This document shows, in pieces, positions 34,030-42,924 of a DNA stretch of 53,890 bases. The notes beneath the pieces are model-generated. The model made no database searches. It saw only the letters and a list, made by a program, of their open reading frames with translations, and had not been told where the DNA came from. Source of the stretch: Chlamydiia bacterium. GTDB taxonomy: Bacteria; Chlamydiota; Chlamydiia; Chlamydiales; GCA-2402025. The stretch lies in NCBI GenBank assembly GCA_022601395.1, contig JAJACS010000013.1, positions 1 through 53,890 of the forward strand, read 5' to 3'. The position numbers and the translations under genes were made by a program. Position 1 is the stretch's first letter. Each line of letters opens with the position of its first letter.

Positions 34030-34881
34030 CTAGGACTTTTCAGATGAAGGAGCAACAAAAGCATGAAAATTCCATTTTACCTGGTATCCAAGCTTCTTAC
34101 AAATACCATAGGCCATACCACCAGTTTGTAAGTAAGTGGCTCCAAAATGACATCCTGCTGTGATAGCATCATGGAGAGCGTACCGTCTAAGTTGTGTACT
34201 GAGGCCTTGACGTCTATATTCTGGAAGTGTCGCTCCATTCCAAAAACTGACGATATCGCCTTCAACAACCGTTGTTAAAGTAGATACGACTTTACCATCT
34301 TTTCTAGCTACCCAGTGATGCGCTCTACCATTGGGTATTTGAGAAGATTCCCACATTACTTTTTTGAAATGAATTTTATTTTCTTCTCCATAATCGAAAA
34401 CTTTATCGATTACGTTCATGAACTCATCCATTTCAGTTTTATCTTTTACAAGCTCTAGAGTAATGCTTTTTGGTACGTCAGCTTTTGGAATCGACTTGTC
34501 TAAAATGCCAAGAAGACCCTGAAAAACGCCTAAGTCTATAAAGCCCCTGTCTAAGAGTTTCTTTTTAAATTCAGGATCTTCAGTTTCATCAACGTACCAG
34601 ACAAATGGAACTTCCTCTTTCTTAAAGTAGTTCATTTGAGCATCGATACACTGATCATACCTGCTTTTCTTCGGACACCCTAGTAAGCCATTATGAAGAG
34701 GAAAATGAATTCCAGATAAGCCTCTCTTAATCCCATCCACAATTTCGAAAGTCGCATTAGGCACAACCTTAGATTCAGTTAAAAGAATATAAAGTAGATC
34801 AAAATGATCTATCACCATTTTTCTTTGATCTTCTTTTGTAATCTCTTTCACAAGCTCTGTAGGCGGTAAATCTGCAATCAT
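34030..34881 (-). CDS. GNAT acetyltransferase, larger type
   Basis: 283 residues; the N-terminal half is not recognised. The C-terminal half is a GNAT domain with HHWVARKDGKVVSTLTTVVEG, then the acetyl-CoA motif LPEYRRQGLSTQLRRYAL and GMAYGICKKLGYQVKW. The substrate is unknown. It is separate from the smaller acetyltransferase upstream by 67 bases and is not similar to it in the N-terminal part. Confidence 0.82.
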   Translation of the reverse strand: MIADLPPTELVKEITKEDQRKMVIDHFDLLYILLTESKVVPNATFEIVDGIKRGLSGIHFPLHNGLLGCPKKSRYDQCIDAQMNYFKKEEVPFVWYVDETEDPEFKKKLLDRGFIDLGVFQGLLGILDKSIPKADVPKSITLELVKDKTEMDEFMNVIDKVFDYGEENKIHFKKVMWESSQIPNGRAHHWVARKDGKVVSTLTTVVEGDIVSFWNGATLPEYRRQGLSTQLRRYALHDAITAGCHFGATYLQTGGMAYGICKKLGYQVKWNFHAFVAPSSEKS

Positions 34882-35011
34882 TCAACTCTCTCCAAATAAA
34901 GTCTTATAAACTCAAATACTTTAAATAAAATTTAAAAAATCAGCAACTTTTGTTTTTAAAATAGTGAAAATACACCCAAGTTCATACTTATAACGCGACA
35001 ATTTAAGCTTA

Positions 35012-35485
35012 CTACCGATCAGACATGAGTGTGTTTTGAGTAAATTCAATTTTCCAAGTATCTTTCTTCTGAACAAGTGTATGTGAAAACACCCCAGAGA
35101 TCGCTTTTTTTTGGGAGTCCGGGCCAGGTTTTTTGAAGCCTTCAACTTTCCAGTTAACAAGCGCCACAACAACACCTGGAGCAATTTCCTTCATGCTGAG
35201 CTCTTTTACTTCAAAAGTGGAATCTTTTAAAAAACTATCCAAGATTTTCACGTGCCTCTCTTCGATGGCATTTCTACCTGAAAAAATCATCCCAAAGATG
35301 TTTATAAATACAGCATCCTCAGAGAAGTCATTTGCAAAACCTACACCTTTATTATGATTCCATGCATGTACGTATTCATTTATAGCATTTTCGATTTTCC
35401 ACTTGTCACAAGTTTCTAGAACATAAGCTTTGTTTGTAAAGCAAAGTGATAATACAACTAAAAGTACGCTAAGTAAATATTTCAT
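35012..35485 (-). CDS. Exported SnoaL/DUF4440-like protein
   Basis: 157 residues from the ATG at 35485, chosen for the strong SD AGGAGAGG. A signal peptide comes first (KYLLSVLLVVLSLCFTNKA). Then a cone-shaped NTF2-like fold: IENAINEYVHAWNHNKGVGFANDFSEDAVFINIFG, GRNAIEERH and WKIEFTQNTLM. These proteins are small enzymes or ligand binders; the ligand is unknown. An earlier frame start at 35614 lies in the divergent promoter region and is unlikely. Confidence 0.8.
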   Translation of the reverse strand: MKYLLSVLLVVLSLCFTNKAYVLETCDKWKIENAINEYVHAWNHNKGVGFANDFSEDAVFINIFGMIFSGRNAIEERHVKILDSFLKDSTFEVKELSMKEIAPGVVVALVNWKVEGFKKPGPDSQKKAISGVFSHTLVQKKDTWKIEFTQNTLMSDR

Positions 35486-35514
35486 AAAAACCTCTCCTGA
35501 CTTAATTCCTGTGC

Positions 35515-35543
35515 AATATAGAAAAAGGGTCGTAAAAAGTGAA
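35515..35543 (-). promoter_or_regulatory. Promoter of the SnoaL-like gene
   Basis: TTCACT (35538-35543), 17-base spacer, TATATT (35515-35520) on the minus strand, 30 bases before the ATG. Confidence 0.5.
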
Positions 35544-35593
35544 AGAAAAATCGCTCGTTTACAATTTATAGGTTCAATGATAAACAATTGTAC

Positions 35594-36649
35594 ATGAAAA
35601 AAAACACTTGTCACAAATGGCTTATCATCGGAGCTGGACCAGCAGGCATAGCTACTGTTGGGAAGCTTCTTGATCTCGGAGTTTCAAAAAAGCAAATCGC
35701 TTGGATGGATCCAGAGTTTCGAGTAGGCGACTTGGGACAGAAGTGGTATAGCGTTTCAAGCAACACTAAAGTAGATCTATTTGTAAAGTTTTTGCATGCG
35801 TGCAAATCTTTTAATATCCATGAGTGTAAGGAGTCTTTTCCACTATATAGCCTTTCTCCTGACAAGCACTGTTATTTAAAAGAAATAGCGAAGCCTCTGC
35901 AGTGGGTAACAGATCATATCTCCCAGTCCATACATACAATAAAAGACGAAGCGTTAGCTCTGGACCTTAAGAATGGTTGCTGGGAAGTCTCTACTAAATC
36001 ATCTACCATTCATGCAGAAAATGTCGTTCTTTGCACAGGAGCAGAGCCAAAAAAGCTTGCTTTAGAACACCCTTCTGACATACCTCTTGAAATCGCCCTG
36101 AATCCAGAAAAGCTTGCAAAGGAAATCAACTCCAATGATGTTGTGGGTGTATTTGGAGCTTCACACTCTGCAGTACTTATTCTTGCGAACCTATTAGAAT
36201 TGAGTCCTAAGAAGGTATATAACTTCTATAGATCTCCACACCTATATGCAGTCCCTCTTGATGACTGGATCCTATTTGATAATACGGGGCTAAAAGGTAA
36301 AGCAGCAACTTGGGCAAGAGCAAACTTAGAAGGCTCTTTACCTAAAAACCTCGTTCGTACCCATACAGAAGATAGCCAATATGAAGAGCAGCTGTCTCTT
36401 TGTAATAAAGTCGTTCACTCAATCGGCTTTGCAAACCGCAAATTACCTGTAATTAAGCCCTTTCCTAATGCCAAGTATCAAGAAACAACTGGCATTATAG
36501 CTCCGCATCTTTTTGGATTTGGTATAGCCTACCCACAAGCTAAATTTGACCTACTTGGTAACAAAGAGTACCGTGTAGGTCTTTGGAAGTTCATGGAATA
36601 TCTTGATGAATGTTGTCCACTATGGCTTAAATACGCAAATAATTCCTAA
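35594..36649 (+). CDS. FAD-dependent NAD(P)-binding oxidoreductase
   Basis: 351 residues. The FAD-binding motif is IIGAGPAGIATVGKLL at the start. A second dinucleotide motif is GVFGASHSAVLILANLL near 195-211, and VLCTGAEPKKL marks the conserved ATG-like segment. The layout resembles flavin monooxygenases or amine-oxidising flavoproteins, but the substrate is not apparent. The ATG at 35594 is used; a TTG two codons upstream is also open. The SD is weak. The end overlaps the convergent cytidine deaminase gene by 4 bases. Confidence 0.82.
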   Translation: MKKNTCHKWLIIGAGPAGIATVGKLLDLGVSKKQIAWMDPEFRVGDLGQKWYSVSSNTKVDLFVKFLHACKSFNIHECKESFPLYSLSPDKHCYLKEIAKPLQWVTDHISQSIHTIKDEALALDLKNGCWEVSTKSSTIHAENVVLCTGAEPKKLALEHPSDIPLEIALNPEKLAKEINSNDVVGVFGASHSAVLILANLLELSPKKVYNFYRSPHLYAVPLDDWILFDNTGLKGKAATWARANLEGSLPKNLVRTHTEDSQYEEQLSLCNKVVHSIGFANRKLPVIKPFPNAKYQETTGIIAPHLFGFGIAYPQAKFDLLGNKEYRVGLWKFMEYLDECCPLWLKYANNS

Positions 36650-37572
36650 TTACTTACATCTACCAACTCAAGTTCTACGCCTTGCGTAATACTCTCCAAA
36701 ATATGCCTTGTTAAAGGTTTTTGATTCACTTTGCTTCCTTTCATTTCTGCTAGAACAACACGAGAGATGTCGCTATATTGCTTCATCCCTGCAACAAGAG
36801 CAACAAGAGCGGTTTGCATAGGAGAAAGGGAAGGGTTAAAAGCTGCATTTTCAAGATACTCTCCTTTGAACACCTCGCCATCCTTTGTTTGTATCGCAAC
36901 GCCTGATTTAGCAAGAGAATAAGGAGCATAACTAGCACGCGCAGCGTCAATTGCAAGGCTTGCTATAGACGACTTCATGCATATAGAAGCAGCTTCTAAG
37001 GGCTTCATCAATGTCGCTTTTAAATTTAAATCGCCCGGTCCAAAAGATTCAGGAAGCAATGATGCAAGTTTAGTATCTTGAGCACCCGGAGTAAGAATTG
37101 CAAGATCATCACTCACTCCCATTTCATGAAAAAACTGTCTGCAGTGCCCGCAAGGCGCTGCAGATTGAGCGACTGTAACTAGGTTTTGCTCTCCATGGTT
37201 TCTTGCAACAACAACAAGAAACTGCTCCCCATGAACAGTTGTATTCAAAGGCAGATCTGCAAACTCAAGGTTCACCCCTAAGTAGATATTCCCACTCTCG
37301 CCAAGAGCTGCGACACCAACTTGATATCCTGAGATCTCTGGCTTTGCAAATTTTTTTGCAATTGGCACAAGCGTTCGAAGTAATTCATGAGCACTTATTT
37401 CAAGCTCACTTGTGATCTTACTTACTTTCTCTTTCTCTATTACAAAAGGGTTTTCTTTGATCTTCTCGAAAACTCTGGACTCCATACTATACTCTTTATT
37501 AGTACCCTCTGATTCACATCCACTAACACCTGCAGCTAAAACAAACGTTAAAAACACCATTAATTTTTTCAT
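36646..37572 (-). CDS. Cytidine deaminase (two-domain type) with a lipoprotein signal
   Basis: 308 residues from the ATG at 37572, chosen for the SD CAGGAG. The N-terminus is a lipoprotein signal peptide ending VSGC (C19). A cytidine deaminase of the long, E. coli-like dimeric type follows. The zinc site is H114-G-E116 in VHGEQFLVV plus C141 and C144 in APCGHCRQFFHE. A second, non-catalytic CDA-like domain holds RASYAPYSLAKSGVAI. It should convert cytidine to uridine, but outside the inner membrane if the signal is real. Its substrate and role there are unknown. Confidence 0.88.
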   Translation of the reverse strand: MKKLMVFLTFVLAAGVSGCESEGTNKEYSMESRVFEKIKENPFVIEKEKVSKITSELEISAHELLRTLVPIAKKFAKPEISGYQVGVAALGESGNIYLGVNLEFADLPLNTTVHGEQFLVVVARNHGEQNLVTVAQSAAPCGHCRQFFHEMGVSDDLAILTPGAQDTKLASLLPESFGPGDLNLKATLMKPLEAASICMKSSIASLAIDAARASYAPYSLAKSGVAIQTKDGEVFKGEYLENAAFNPSLSPMQTALVALVAGMKQYSDISRVVLAEMKGSKVNQKPLTRHILESITQGVELELVDVSN

Positions 37573-37604
37573 AGAAAACTCCTGATAAAACATCTACGGA
37601 GCGG

Positions 37605-37634
37605 AATATAGAGAACTCTTTCAAAAAAACGCAA
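37605..37634 (-). promoter_or_regulatory. Candidate promoter of the cytidine deaminase gene
   Basis: TTGCGT (37629-37634), 18-base spacer, TATATT (37605-37610) on the minus strand, 33 bases before the ATG. Confidence 0.4.
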
Positions 37635-37723
37635 ATGATTGATTAAGAATATTTATTGAAACGATTATTAAAAAGATGAAGAAGAAAACCCACCTTAGTA
37701 AGAACTTCATTGAGCATTGCTAC

Positions 37724-38557
37724 TTAGTTACCAAAACTAGGTAGCTTTACACCGTTGTTCAATTTATAAAACGTAGTAACAGTAGCATAACCACAGTCAT
37801 AACTCTCTTTAAACTCTGCGTACACGCGGTATCTGCCACCTCTTTCTTTATAGGAAAGTTGTGTAGAACCAAGAAGCAAGTTACTCCAGGAATAAGTGGT
37901 AGCTAATGACTTGATCGCTTCATCTGCAACATTCTCCCAACCACATTTATTTTTGAGAAACTTAATTCTGCTAGCATCTAGAACAATTTCATATTTTTGA
38001 GTATCAAGATTTTTCACATAATAGGAAAGTAGGTCCCCAGCTTTTGGTCCGGTAAAGTGATATAAAAGAAATATCGATACAGTGGTAAGAAGTATTGAAC
38101 TGATTGAATCTATGCAATGCCCCATGCCTACAAGCATGTAAATGAAGTCATTCCCTACATCTCTAAAACGCGCATCTCTGAAGGGAAGTAAGATCTTTGA
38201 GCCTATAGCAAATAGAAGATTATGTGCTACGACAATACCTTTCACAGTCGTCATCGCAAAATCTACGCCAAAGTCCAAGAGGCATGCAACTGGCCTAACA
38301 ACTACGTGAACACCATACTGCAAACCTTTATGTACTATAGAATCTGTAGGTTTTATACACCAAAGGCCAAGTTGCAATTCAGAGCAAGCATGAAGGTCTT
38401 TCCAAGTGTACTCTTTATCAAAGCGATCGTCATGCACCTTAACAGAAACATCCCCTCTAGAAAGACGTATGAAAGAAGTGATTAGATCGAAACTCCCAAA
38501 GTGCTGATATGCGTCTTCTAGATAGTCCTCAGTCTGTAAAACACCTATAGTTGCCAT
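37724..38557 (-). CDS. Hypothetical membrane protein
   Basis: 277 residues. The first 80 are soluble-looking; two hydrophobic regions follow at about 82-127 and 139-168, then a polar C-terminal 100 residues with aromatic repeats (YKERGGRYRVYAEF). A hydrophobic pair flanked by cytoplasmic parts recalls chlamydial inclusion membrane proteins, but the regions are longer than the classic bilobed pair. No family is recognised. It is a single gene with a good promoter upstream. Confidence 0.75.
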   Translation of the reverse strand: MATIGVLQTEDYLEDAYQHFGSFDLITSFIRLSRGDVSVKVHDDRFDKEYTWKDLHACSELQLGLWCIKPTDSIVHKGLQYGVHVVVRPVACLLDFGVDFAMTTVKGIVVAHNLLFAIGSKILLPFRDARFRDVGNDFIYMLVGMGHCIDSISSILLTTVSIFLLYHFTGPKAGDLLSYYVKNLDTQKYEIVLDASRIKFLKNKCGWENVADEAIKSLATTYSWSNLLLGSTQLSYKERGGRYRVYAEFKESYDCGYATVTTFYKLNNGVKLPSFGN

Positions 38558-38591
38558 AAGAATCAGCCCTGTTGAAAATTTGCAATGGGAT

Positions 38592-38620
38592 ATTGTACTT
38601 CAGAAAACGGATATTATCAA
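38592..38620 (-). promoter_or_regulatory. Promoter of the membrane-protein gene
   Basis: TTGATA (38615-38620), 17-base spacer, TACAAT (38592-38597) on the minus strand, 34 bases before the ATG; the best sigma-66-like match in the window. Confidence 0.65.
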
Positions 38621-38720
38621 TGTATAATAATGCAAATAGACATAATTAAATTACATCATTGCTAATACTTAAATTAAGTGACTAAATGCAGTTTAGAAAA
38701 TGATATCTATTTGAAATATT

Positions 38721-38757
38721 TAAAAAAAAAGCAGCTAGGCTTGAAGCCTAGCTGCTT
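38721..38757 (-). terminator. Rho-independent terminator of tRNA-Asn
   Basis: AAGCAGCTAGGCTT (38729-38742) and AAGCCTAGCTGCTT (38744-38757) form a near-perfect stem; on the minus strand it is followed by a run of T. It ends 7 bases past the tRNA. Confidence 0.93.
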
Positions 38758-38763
38758 GAAATA

Positions 38764-38835
38764 CTCCGGATGTAAGATTCGAACTTACGACCAATGGATT
38801 AACAGTCCACTGCTCTACCGCTGAGCTAATCCGGA
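38764..38835 (-). tRNA. tRNA-Asn (anticodon GTT)
   Basis: 72 bases forming a full cloverleaf: acceptor TCCGGAT/ATCCGGA with discriminator G, D-arm GCTC/GAGC, anticodon arm GTGGA-CTGTTAA-TCCAT with anticodon GTT, and T-arm GTAAG-TTCGAAT-CTTAC. The 3' CCA is not encoded (TAT follows), so it must be added. It is monocistronic, with its own promoter and terminator. Confidence 0.97.
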
Positions 38836-38847
38836 ATAGAGCCCTAG

Positions 38848-38877
38848 ATCTTAGTAGATAAGGGCAATAAAATGCAA
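38848..38877 (-). promoter_or_regulatory. Promoter of tRNA-Asn
   Basis: TTGCAT (38872-38877), 18-base spacer, TAAGAT (38848-38853) on the minus strand, 12 bases before the tRNA 5' end. Confidence 0.5.
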
Positions 38878-38954
38878 TATCTGAGTTTAAAATTGCTCTT
38901 ATTAAAAGTGTCTCTTTGCTAGTATTAGCCCCAATCGAACACCAGGCACGCTCC

Positions 38955-41138
38955 ATGTCAGATACACCAGAAGATCAGATTTCAGGCTCCGTTGAAAATA
39001 TTATTTTCTCAGCAGAAGACACAGGCTTTACTGTAGCAAAGCTAAAAGAACCAAGAAAAGAAGACCTTACATGCATCGTAGGAACCCTTCCTACTATCAA
39101 GCCGGGCGAATCTATTCACTGCCAGGGAATATGGAAACACCATCCTAAATTTGGCAAGCAGTTCTCTGTTACAAGCTATAAGCAAACAGCGCCGAAAGAT
39201 CTCATCGGGATACAGAAGTACCTAGAGTCTGGGATGATCAAAGGAATAGGACCTGCCTATGCTAAGAAAATCGTAAAGGAATTTGGTCTCGAAACTCTAA
39301 AGATCATAGATAAAACTCCTGAAAGACTTCTTGAAATCGAAGGGATCGGAGAAAAACGGATCGACTTGATCAGAGAACACTGGCATGATGAAAAGGCCAT
39401 CCGTGATGTCATGATCTTTCTTCAATCCCATGAAATCCGCCCCTCTCTTGCAAAAAAGATTTATAAACTCTATGGCGATGAGAGCATCGATAAAGTAAAA
39501 GAAAACCCTTACGCCCTAGCCAAAAAGCTTTTTGGAGTCGGCTTTAAAACAGCTGACAATGTTGCAAAAAACCTCGGGTTCGCAAATGAATCTCCTTACA
39601 GAGTAGACTCTGGTATAGAGCATCTTCTTTGGGAGCTCAGCTCTGATGGTCATACATGCCTGCCTGAGTCTTTTCTTCTAGACAATGCAGTAAAGCTTCT
39701 TGAGGTGAATAGACCCCTTATAGAAGAAAGACTATCTGCTCTATACACAGAGGACCGCATCAAAAAAGCCTTTATGGATGAAAATTCAGAACCTCACTAT
39801 TGGGTGAAGCCACTTTACCTCTGTGAACTTGGGATCGCAAGGGAACTTGAAAGGCTTAGCTCTAGCGCATGTGCTATAAGAGATATCGAGCTTGAAAAAG
39901 CAATAGTTTGGATGCAGGAGCAAATGGGACTAAAGCTTGCAAAAGAGCAGAAGCAAGCAGCTCAGCTGAGTCTGGAGAAAAAGATTCAAATTATTACAGG
40001 AGGCCCTGGTACTGGTAAAAGTACGATCACAAAAGGCATCCTACGCATTACGGAAAAATTAACCTCAAAGATATTGCTCGCAGCTCCAACAGGAAGAGCT
40101 GCAAAGAGGCTCTCCGAAATTACAAACAAGAAAGCTTTTACAATTCATAGCCTTCTTGAATACGACTTCAACGGTGGCGGCTTCAAGAGAACTAAGGATA
40201 ACCCTCTTGAATGTGACCTTATCATGATCGATGAGGCAAGCATGATAGACACACAGCTTATGTACAGCCTACTAAGAGCTATTCCAGACAAAGCAAGGCT
40301 TGTCCTTATTGGTGATGTCGATCAGCTCCCAAGCGTTGGACCTGGCAATGTTCTTAAAGACTTTATCGAATCTGACACTGTCAGTGTCTCAAAGCTAAAA
40401 TATATCTTTAGACAAGCTAAGGGTTCCCAAATTATTACGAGCTCTCACAGCATTAACCAGGGATACTTTCCTGACCTCTCAAACCCAGAAGGCAGTGATT
40501 TTATCTACATCGAAGCAAGTGAACACGAAGACATACAGAGAAAAATCCTCCACCTTTTAAAGACCGAACTTCCTGAAAAATACGGTTTTGATAGCTTTTA
40601 TGATATCCAGGTACTCTCACCTATGAAGAAAGGAGGCATTGGTACAGAAAACCTCAACCACCTTCTTCAGGCTCAACTGAACCCTCAAAGCAAACCTCTT
40701 TATCAAATGGGAAAGTGTTTCCATGTCAAAGACAAAGTAATGCAGCTAAGAAATAACTATGACAAAAAAGTCTTCAACGGAGACGTTGGCATCATTAAAT
40801 TTATCGACTTTGAAGAGAATGAGCTTTGCGTATTGTTTGATGGAGTTGAGGTTGATTATGATTTCTCAGAACTTGACGAGCTGACCCTTGCTTACGCTGT
40901 CTCCATTCACAAATACCAAGGAAGTGAATGTCCTTGTATTATTATGCCCGTACACCTTTCTCATTTTAAGCTCCTCTACCGTAACCTGCTCTATACAGGC
41001 ATGACACGCGGTAAGAAACTTGTGATCATGATTGGGACAAAAAAAGCCTTAGCAATCGGCATCAAAAACGACGAAGTGATCAAAAGGTATACAGGCCTTA
41101 AATACTTCCTTCAAAACAGCCTAAGCGCCTTGGCTTAA
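38955..41138 (+). CDS. recD2: RecD2-type DNA helicase
   Basis: 727 residues from the ATG at 38955; a longer frame starts at TTG and is not preferred. An N-terminal OB-like part is followed by helix-hairpin-helix repeats (about 95-170, IKGIGPAYAKKI, IEGIGEKRIDLI). The SF1 motor has Walker A GGPGTGKST (349-357), DLIMIDEASMID (motif II) and LTLAYAVSIHKYQGSE (motif V). RecD2 unwinds DNA 5' to 3' without RecBC. In C. trachomatis recD also neighbours metG. A TGCTAGTAT extended -10-like element lies about 30 bases upstream. Confidence 0.94.
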   Translation: MSDTPEDQISGSVENIIFSAEDTGFTVAKLKEPRKEDLTCIVGTLPTIKPGESIHCQGIWKHHPKFGKQFSVTSYKQTAPKDLIGIQKYLESGMIKGIGPAYAKKIVKEFGLETLKIIDKTPERLLEIEGIGEKRIDLIREHWHDEKAIRDVMIFLQSHEIRPSLAKKIYKLYGDESIDKVKENPYALAKKLFGVGFKTADNVAKNLGFANESPYRVDSGIEHLLWELSSDGHTCLPESFLLDNAVKLLEVNRPLIEERLSALYTEDRIKKAFMDENSEPHYWVKPLYLCELGIARELERLSSSACAIRDIELEKAIVWMQEQMGLKLAKEQKQAAQLSLEKKIQIITGGPGTGKSTITKGILRITEKLTSKILLAAPTGRAAKRLSEITNKKAFTIHSLLEYDFNGGGFKRTKDNPLECDLIMIDEASMIDTQLMYSLLRAIPDKARLVLIGDVDQLPSVGPGNVLKDFIESDTVSVSKLKYIFRQAKGSQIITSSHSINQGYFPDLSNPEGSDFIYIEASEHEDIQRKILHLLKTELPEKYGFDSFYDIQVLSPMKKGGIGTENLNHLLQAQLNPQSKPLYQMGKCFHVKDKVMQLRNNYDKKVFNGDVGIIKFIDFEENELCVLFDGVEVDYDFSELDELTLAYAVSIHKYQGSECPCIIMPVHLSHFKLLYRNLLYTGMTRGKKLVIMIGTKKALAIGIKNDEVIKRYTGLKYFLQNSLSALA

Positions 41139-41171
41139 ATTCTTTGCTCAGCATTTACAACTGTAATACCT

Positions 41172-41199
41172 TTGCTTATTTCATATTTACTGGTATTCT
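41172..41199 (+). promoter_or_regulatory. Candidate promoter of kinase gene 1
   Basis: TTGCTT (41172-41177), 16-base spacer, TATTCT (41194-41199), 30 bases before the ATG. The -10 region TGGTATTCTTT closely matches that of kinase gene 2. Confidence 0.5.
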
Positions 41200-41229
41200 T
41201 TTCCTCGCTTATGAAAAAAAAGGAAGAAA

Positions 41230-42771
41230 ATGGCAGCAGTAGTAACCTCGGCAAGCTCCTCGTTAGTTCATAGTCCAAAGGTAGAAATAAAGACAAAACC
41301 CATCATTCAATTACCCAGAACATTTACAAGAGTCGAACTCCCTGCTTCCTCTTTAGACCACATACTTAGAACAAAGGCAACTGCTCTCTCCTATCTTCAT
41401 TCCAGGACTATACATTACACGAACTCGTCAAATGAAAAAGAAACAGCCACCTATGATAGTAAGACATATAAACACAAAGAAAAGTTAGAGAATCTTAGCC
41501 CTTTAAACAAACTCACTGTTGGTTTAGGAATTCATCACTTTATGAGATGTGAGCGGCATAATTTAGGCTTATGTGAGACTACTAGAGACGATGAGGACTC
41601 CACCAGCTCTCAGAGTCAACCCAAGTACAAGGTCCTAAATCCTATTGGTAAAGGAACATTTGGGACTGTTTTTGAAGGCAAAGATAAGAAGGGTGAAAAG
41701 GTTGCTATAAAAGCCTTGCACACATGTGATCTAAGCTATTTAAAAGCTGCTCAAGGAGAAGCAGAATGTCTTAAGAAAGTCTCTAAAGTCCCTTATGTTC
41801 TGCCTTTTGTTGAGTCATATACTTCAAGGAACATTTTTGGTGAGAAAAGCCTTACTTGCGTTACAAAATTCATCCCGCATAAAGACCTTTTTCACGGTAT
41901 TCTAAAAAAAAAAGAAAGACTACATATAGATACTATTGCAGCAATTGCTTGGAAAGCTCTTGAGTTTCTTTCACATCTTCACGTTCATGGAGTTGTCCAT
42001 ATGGATCTCAAACCAGCAAACATTCTATATGGACATGTTCCACAAACAGGCTCAAATGCTGAAAAAAGAGCTCAAATTAAAGAATTAAAAACCCCTTTTA
42101 AAAGCAAACTTAAAAGAAAATTTCTTGTTACTCTTGCAGAGACTGATCTTACATTCATTGACTTTGGTGGATCAAAGCATCATAGTTTTGAAACTTCAAA
42201 TCGTTACATGCAAACTGGCCTCTACAGAGACCCCACTATTATTGGAACAAAGAAAACCCTGCCAAAGTACGACTACTTTTCAATGGGCGCGCTTCTATGG
42301 GAGCTATACACAACAGAAGCTTTATTAAATGCGGGATCCCAGATGGCGTTAAACCTGGAGGATAGTTACAAAACTGGGATATATTCTAATTATGGTCACC
42401 AACTCGCAAGAATCTATACATCATCTTTAGCTATATCATATCCAGGTCAAAGTGAAATCAAGCAAATGAGTACAGAAGCTCGAAACGCATTTTACACCTT
42501 TCGCAATAACAAATATCTTCTTAGACCCCTTCCTATAAAACGAGAAGTTTGTGTAAAACACGTAGAGACTATGAAAGGTTTACATGCATATAGGAAAAAC
42601 ACTGAAGAACGTGTGCGAAAGTTAAGAAAGCTTAATAAAAAAACCCATGAGGCTTTTTTAGACCTTGTTCTCAACCACTTTCTCAGAGCTCAAGATCACA
42701 ACCCAGCTCGTTTAAGAGAACATCCTTTTTTTTATTTGGTAGCCTACAAGAAGCAAGTCAAAAAAACCTAG
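41230..42771 (+). CDS. Eukaryote-type Ser/Thr protein kinase 1 (CMGC-like)
   Basis: 513 residues. The N-terminal 130 residues are not recognised and contain a Cys/His cluster (C107, H110, C115). The kinase domain has the Gly loop GKGTFGTV (140-147), the ATP lysine in VAIK (K161), the catalytic loop HMDLKPAN (D259, N264; the usual HRD Arg is Met), an approximately 45-residue insertion, DFGG (D311), then LYRDP and the YFSMGALLWELY helix. The acceptor-loop tail resembles CMGC/DYRK kinases more than bacterial PknB types. There is no membrane segment. The SD AAGGAAG lies 4 bases upstream. A paralog follows. Confidence 0.9.
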   Translation: MAAVVTSASSSLVHSPKVEIKTKPIIQLPRTFTRVELPASSLDHILRTKATALSYLHSRTIHYTNSSNEKETATYDSKTYKHKEKLENLSPLNKLTVGLGIHHFMRCERHNLGLCETTRDDEDSTSSQSQPKYKVLNPIGKGTFGTVFEGKDKKGEKVAIKALHTCDLSYLKAAQGEAECLKKVSKVPYVLPFVESYTSRNIFGEKSLTCVTKFIPHKDLFHGILKKKERLHIDTIAAIAWKALEFLSHLHVHGVVHMDLKPANILYGHVPQTGSNAEKRAQIKELKTPFKSKLKRKFLVTLAETDLTFIDFGGSKHHSFETSNRYMQTGLYRDPTIIGTKKTLPKYDYFSMGALLWELYTTEALLNAGSQMALNLEDSYKTGIYSNYGHQLARIYTSSLAISYPGQSEIKQMSTEARNAFYTFRNNKYLLRPLPIKREVCVKHVETMKGLHAYRKNTEERVRKLRKLNKKTHEAFLDLVLNHFLRAQDHNPARLREHPFFYLVAYKKQVKKT

Positions 42772-42861
42772 TTTTACCGTTAAAAGAAAACATTAAAAAA
42801 TCCGTTTTCAGCAGATAAATAAAAATATATTTAACACTAAAATACTCAAAAACAATACTGA

Positions 42862-42891
42862 TTGAATTTTATTGGTTTTTGATGCTATTCT
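42862..42891 (+). promoter_or_regulatory. Candidate promoter of kinase gene 2
   Basis: TTGAAT (42862-42867), 18-base spacer, TATTCT (42886-42891), 33 bases before the ATG. The -10 region TGCTATTCTTT is almost the same as for kinase gene 1. Confidence 0.5.
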
Positions 42892-42924
42892 TTCTCTTCA
42901 TTTTAGATAAATTTAGAGAAAAAA

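Noticed and set aside
35486..35614. N-terminal extension of the SnoaL-like protein
   Set aside because: It would cross the promoter and SD of the shorter form, which has a complete signal peptide.
38764..38835. tRNA-Asn as the attachment site of an integrated island
   Set aside because: No partial copy of the tRNA 3' end and no integrase were found in the window, so there is no support for site-specific integration here.
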